The notes below the pieces were generated by a model. The model was not told the DNA's origin. It ran no database searches and saw only the letters and a list, made by a program, of their open reading frames with translations. A program made the position numbers and the translations under genes. This document shows, piece after piece, positions 61,123-64,000 of a stretch of DNA of 64,000 nucleotides. Position 1 is the first letter of the stretch, and every line of letters starts with the position of its first letter. Source of the stretch: Chitinophagales bacterium (GTDB taxonomy: Bacteria; Bacteroidota; Bacteroidia; Chitinophagales; BACL12); contig JACJXO010000006.1 of the NCBI GenBank assembly GCA_020636645.1, forward strand, positions 3,501 through 67,500, read 5' to 3'.

Positions 61123-61153
61123 ACAAAAAGCCCCGTCCATTTGACGGGGCTTT
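61123..61153 (-). terminator. intrinsic terminator of the rRNA operon
   Basis: Thirteen-base arms AAAAAGCCCCGTC (61123-61135) and its complement (61141-61153) with a 5-base loop; the minus strand continues with GTTTTT. It lies six bases past the 5S end and 68 bases before the comM start, so comM needs its own promoter, which I did not find in this gap. Confidence 0.93.
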
Positions 61154-61159
61154 TTCAAA

Positions 61160-61270
<111 letters not shown>

Positions 61271-61340
61271 GACTCATGCGGCATAGGCCAATAAGTTTGA
61301 CATGCGTTTGGAGTTGTATGAAACTCTGTTCAGTAAAAAA

Positions 61341-64000
<2,660 letters not shown>

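Noticed and set aside
61271..61340. A tRNA in the 5S-23S spacer
   Set aside because: The 70 bases are too short and show no cloverleaf or T-loop motif.

Overview
The window comes from a member of the phylum Bacteroidota. The evidence is a PorV/PorQ-like protein, a PorP/SprF protein, two proteins with the gliding-motility type (type B) C-terminal sorting domain and one with a type A-like domain, all marks of the type IX secretion system (T9SS). A SusC-like TonB-dependent receptor carries an N-terminal carboxypeptidase-regulatory domain. The DUF177-rpmF-fabH-efp-accB-accC gene order fits, and the phylum-specific promoter element TAnnTTTG lies in front of many genes. The genus cannot be fixed from the sequence alone. 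Base composition is moderate and fairly even.

Layout. (1) 1-14649, all on the minus strand: an exopolysaccharide locus that reads leftward out of the window. In transcription order it encodes an SLBB outer-membrane export protein, a Wzz-like co-polymerase, an MBOAT acyltransferase with its SGNH-like partner, a Wzx flippase, two sulfotransferases, a Wzy-like polymerase, a cytosolic beta-propeller, a sulfotransferase, a GT2 glycosyltransferase and two more sulfotransferases, the last cut by the window edge. Most junctions are 4-bp ATGA overlaps. Together they suggest a Wzx/Wzy-type polysaccharide that is both sulfated and acylated. (2) 14833-21357: housekeeping genes (metG, an LD-carboxypeptidase, rhodanese, DUF3108, an LPG-synthase-like membrane protein, ruvC, a HIT protein, greA). 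(3) 21371-30172: a TonB receptor, a 1283-residue secreted protein and a PorV-like barrel in one operon, closed by a strong terminator. (4) 30237-41290: a 2-hydroxyacid dehydrogenase, rsmA, divergent pdxA, the fatty-acid operon, purC, a DUF3352-like/beta-propeller protein and DUF423. (5) 41271-48815: an apparent four-gene T9SS operon of two paralogous choice-of-anchor-L adhesin-like proteins, PorP/SprF and an OmpA-family protein with a degenerate retropepsin-like tail. (6) 48906-61055: lgt, mtaB, a cyclase-family protein, a secreted phospholipase-D-like protein, a second flippase, ssb, a sixth sulfotransferase, a small zinc-finger protein, a transglutaminase-like protein, a GNAT acetyltransferase and comM. 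(7) 61123-64000: the 3' end of an rRNA operon on the minus strand (23S partial, then 5S, then its terminator).

No gap between genes exceeds 300 bases; the longest is about 215 bases, upstream of ssb. I saw no tRNA, CRISPR array, insertion sequence, prophage or recognisable defence system. The strongest candidates for something new are the sulfotransferase-rich acylated exopolysaccharide locus, the PorP/OmpA/choice-of-anchor-L secretion operon with its odd OmpA protein, and promoter architecture in which divergent -7 elements face each other or sit right at the start codon.
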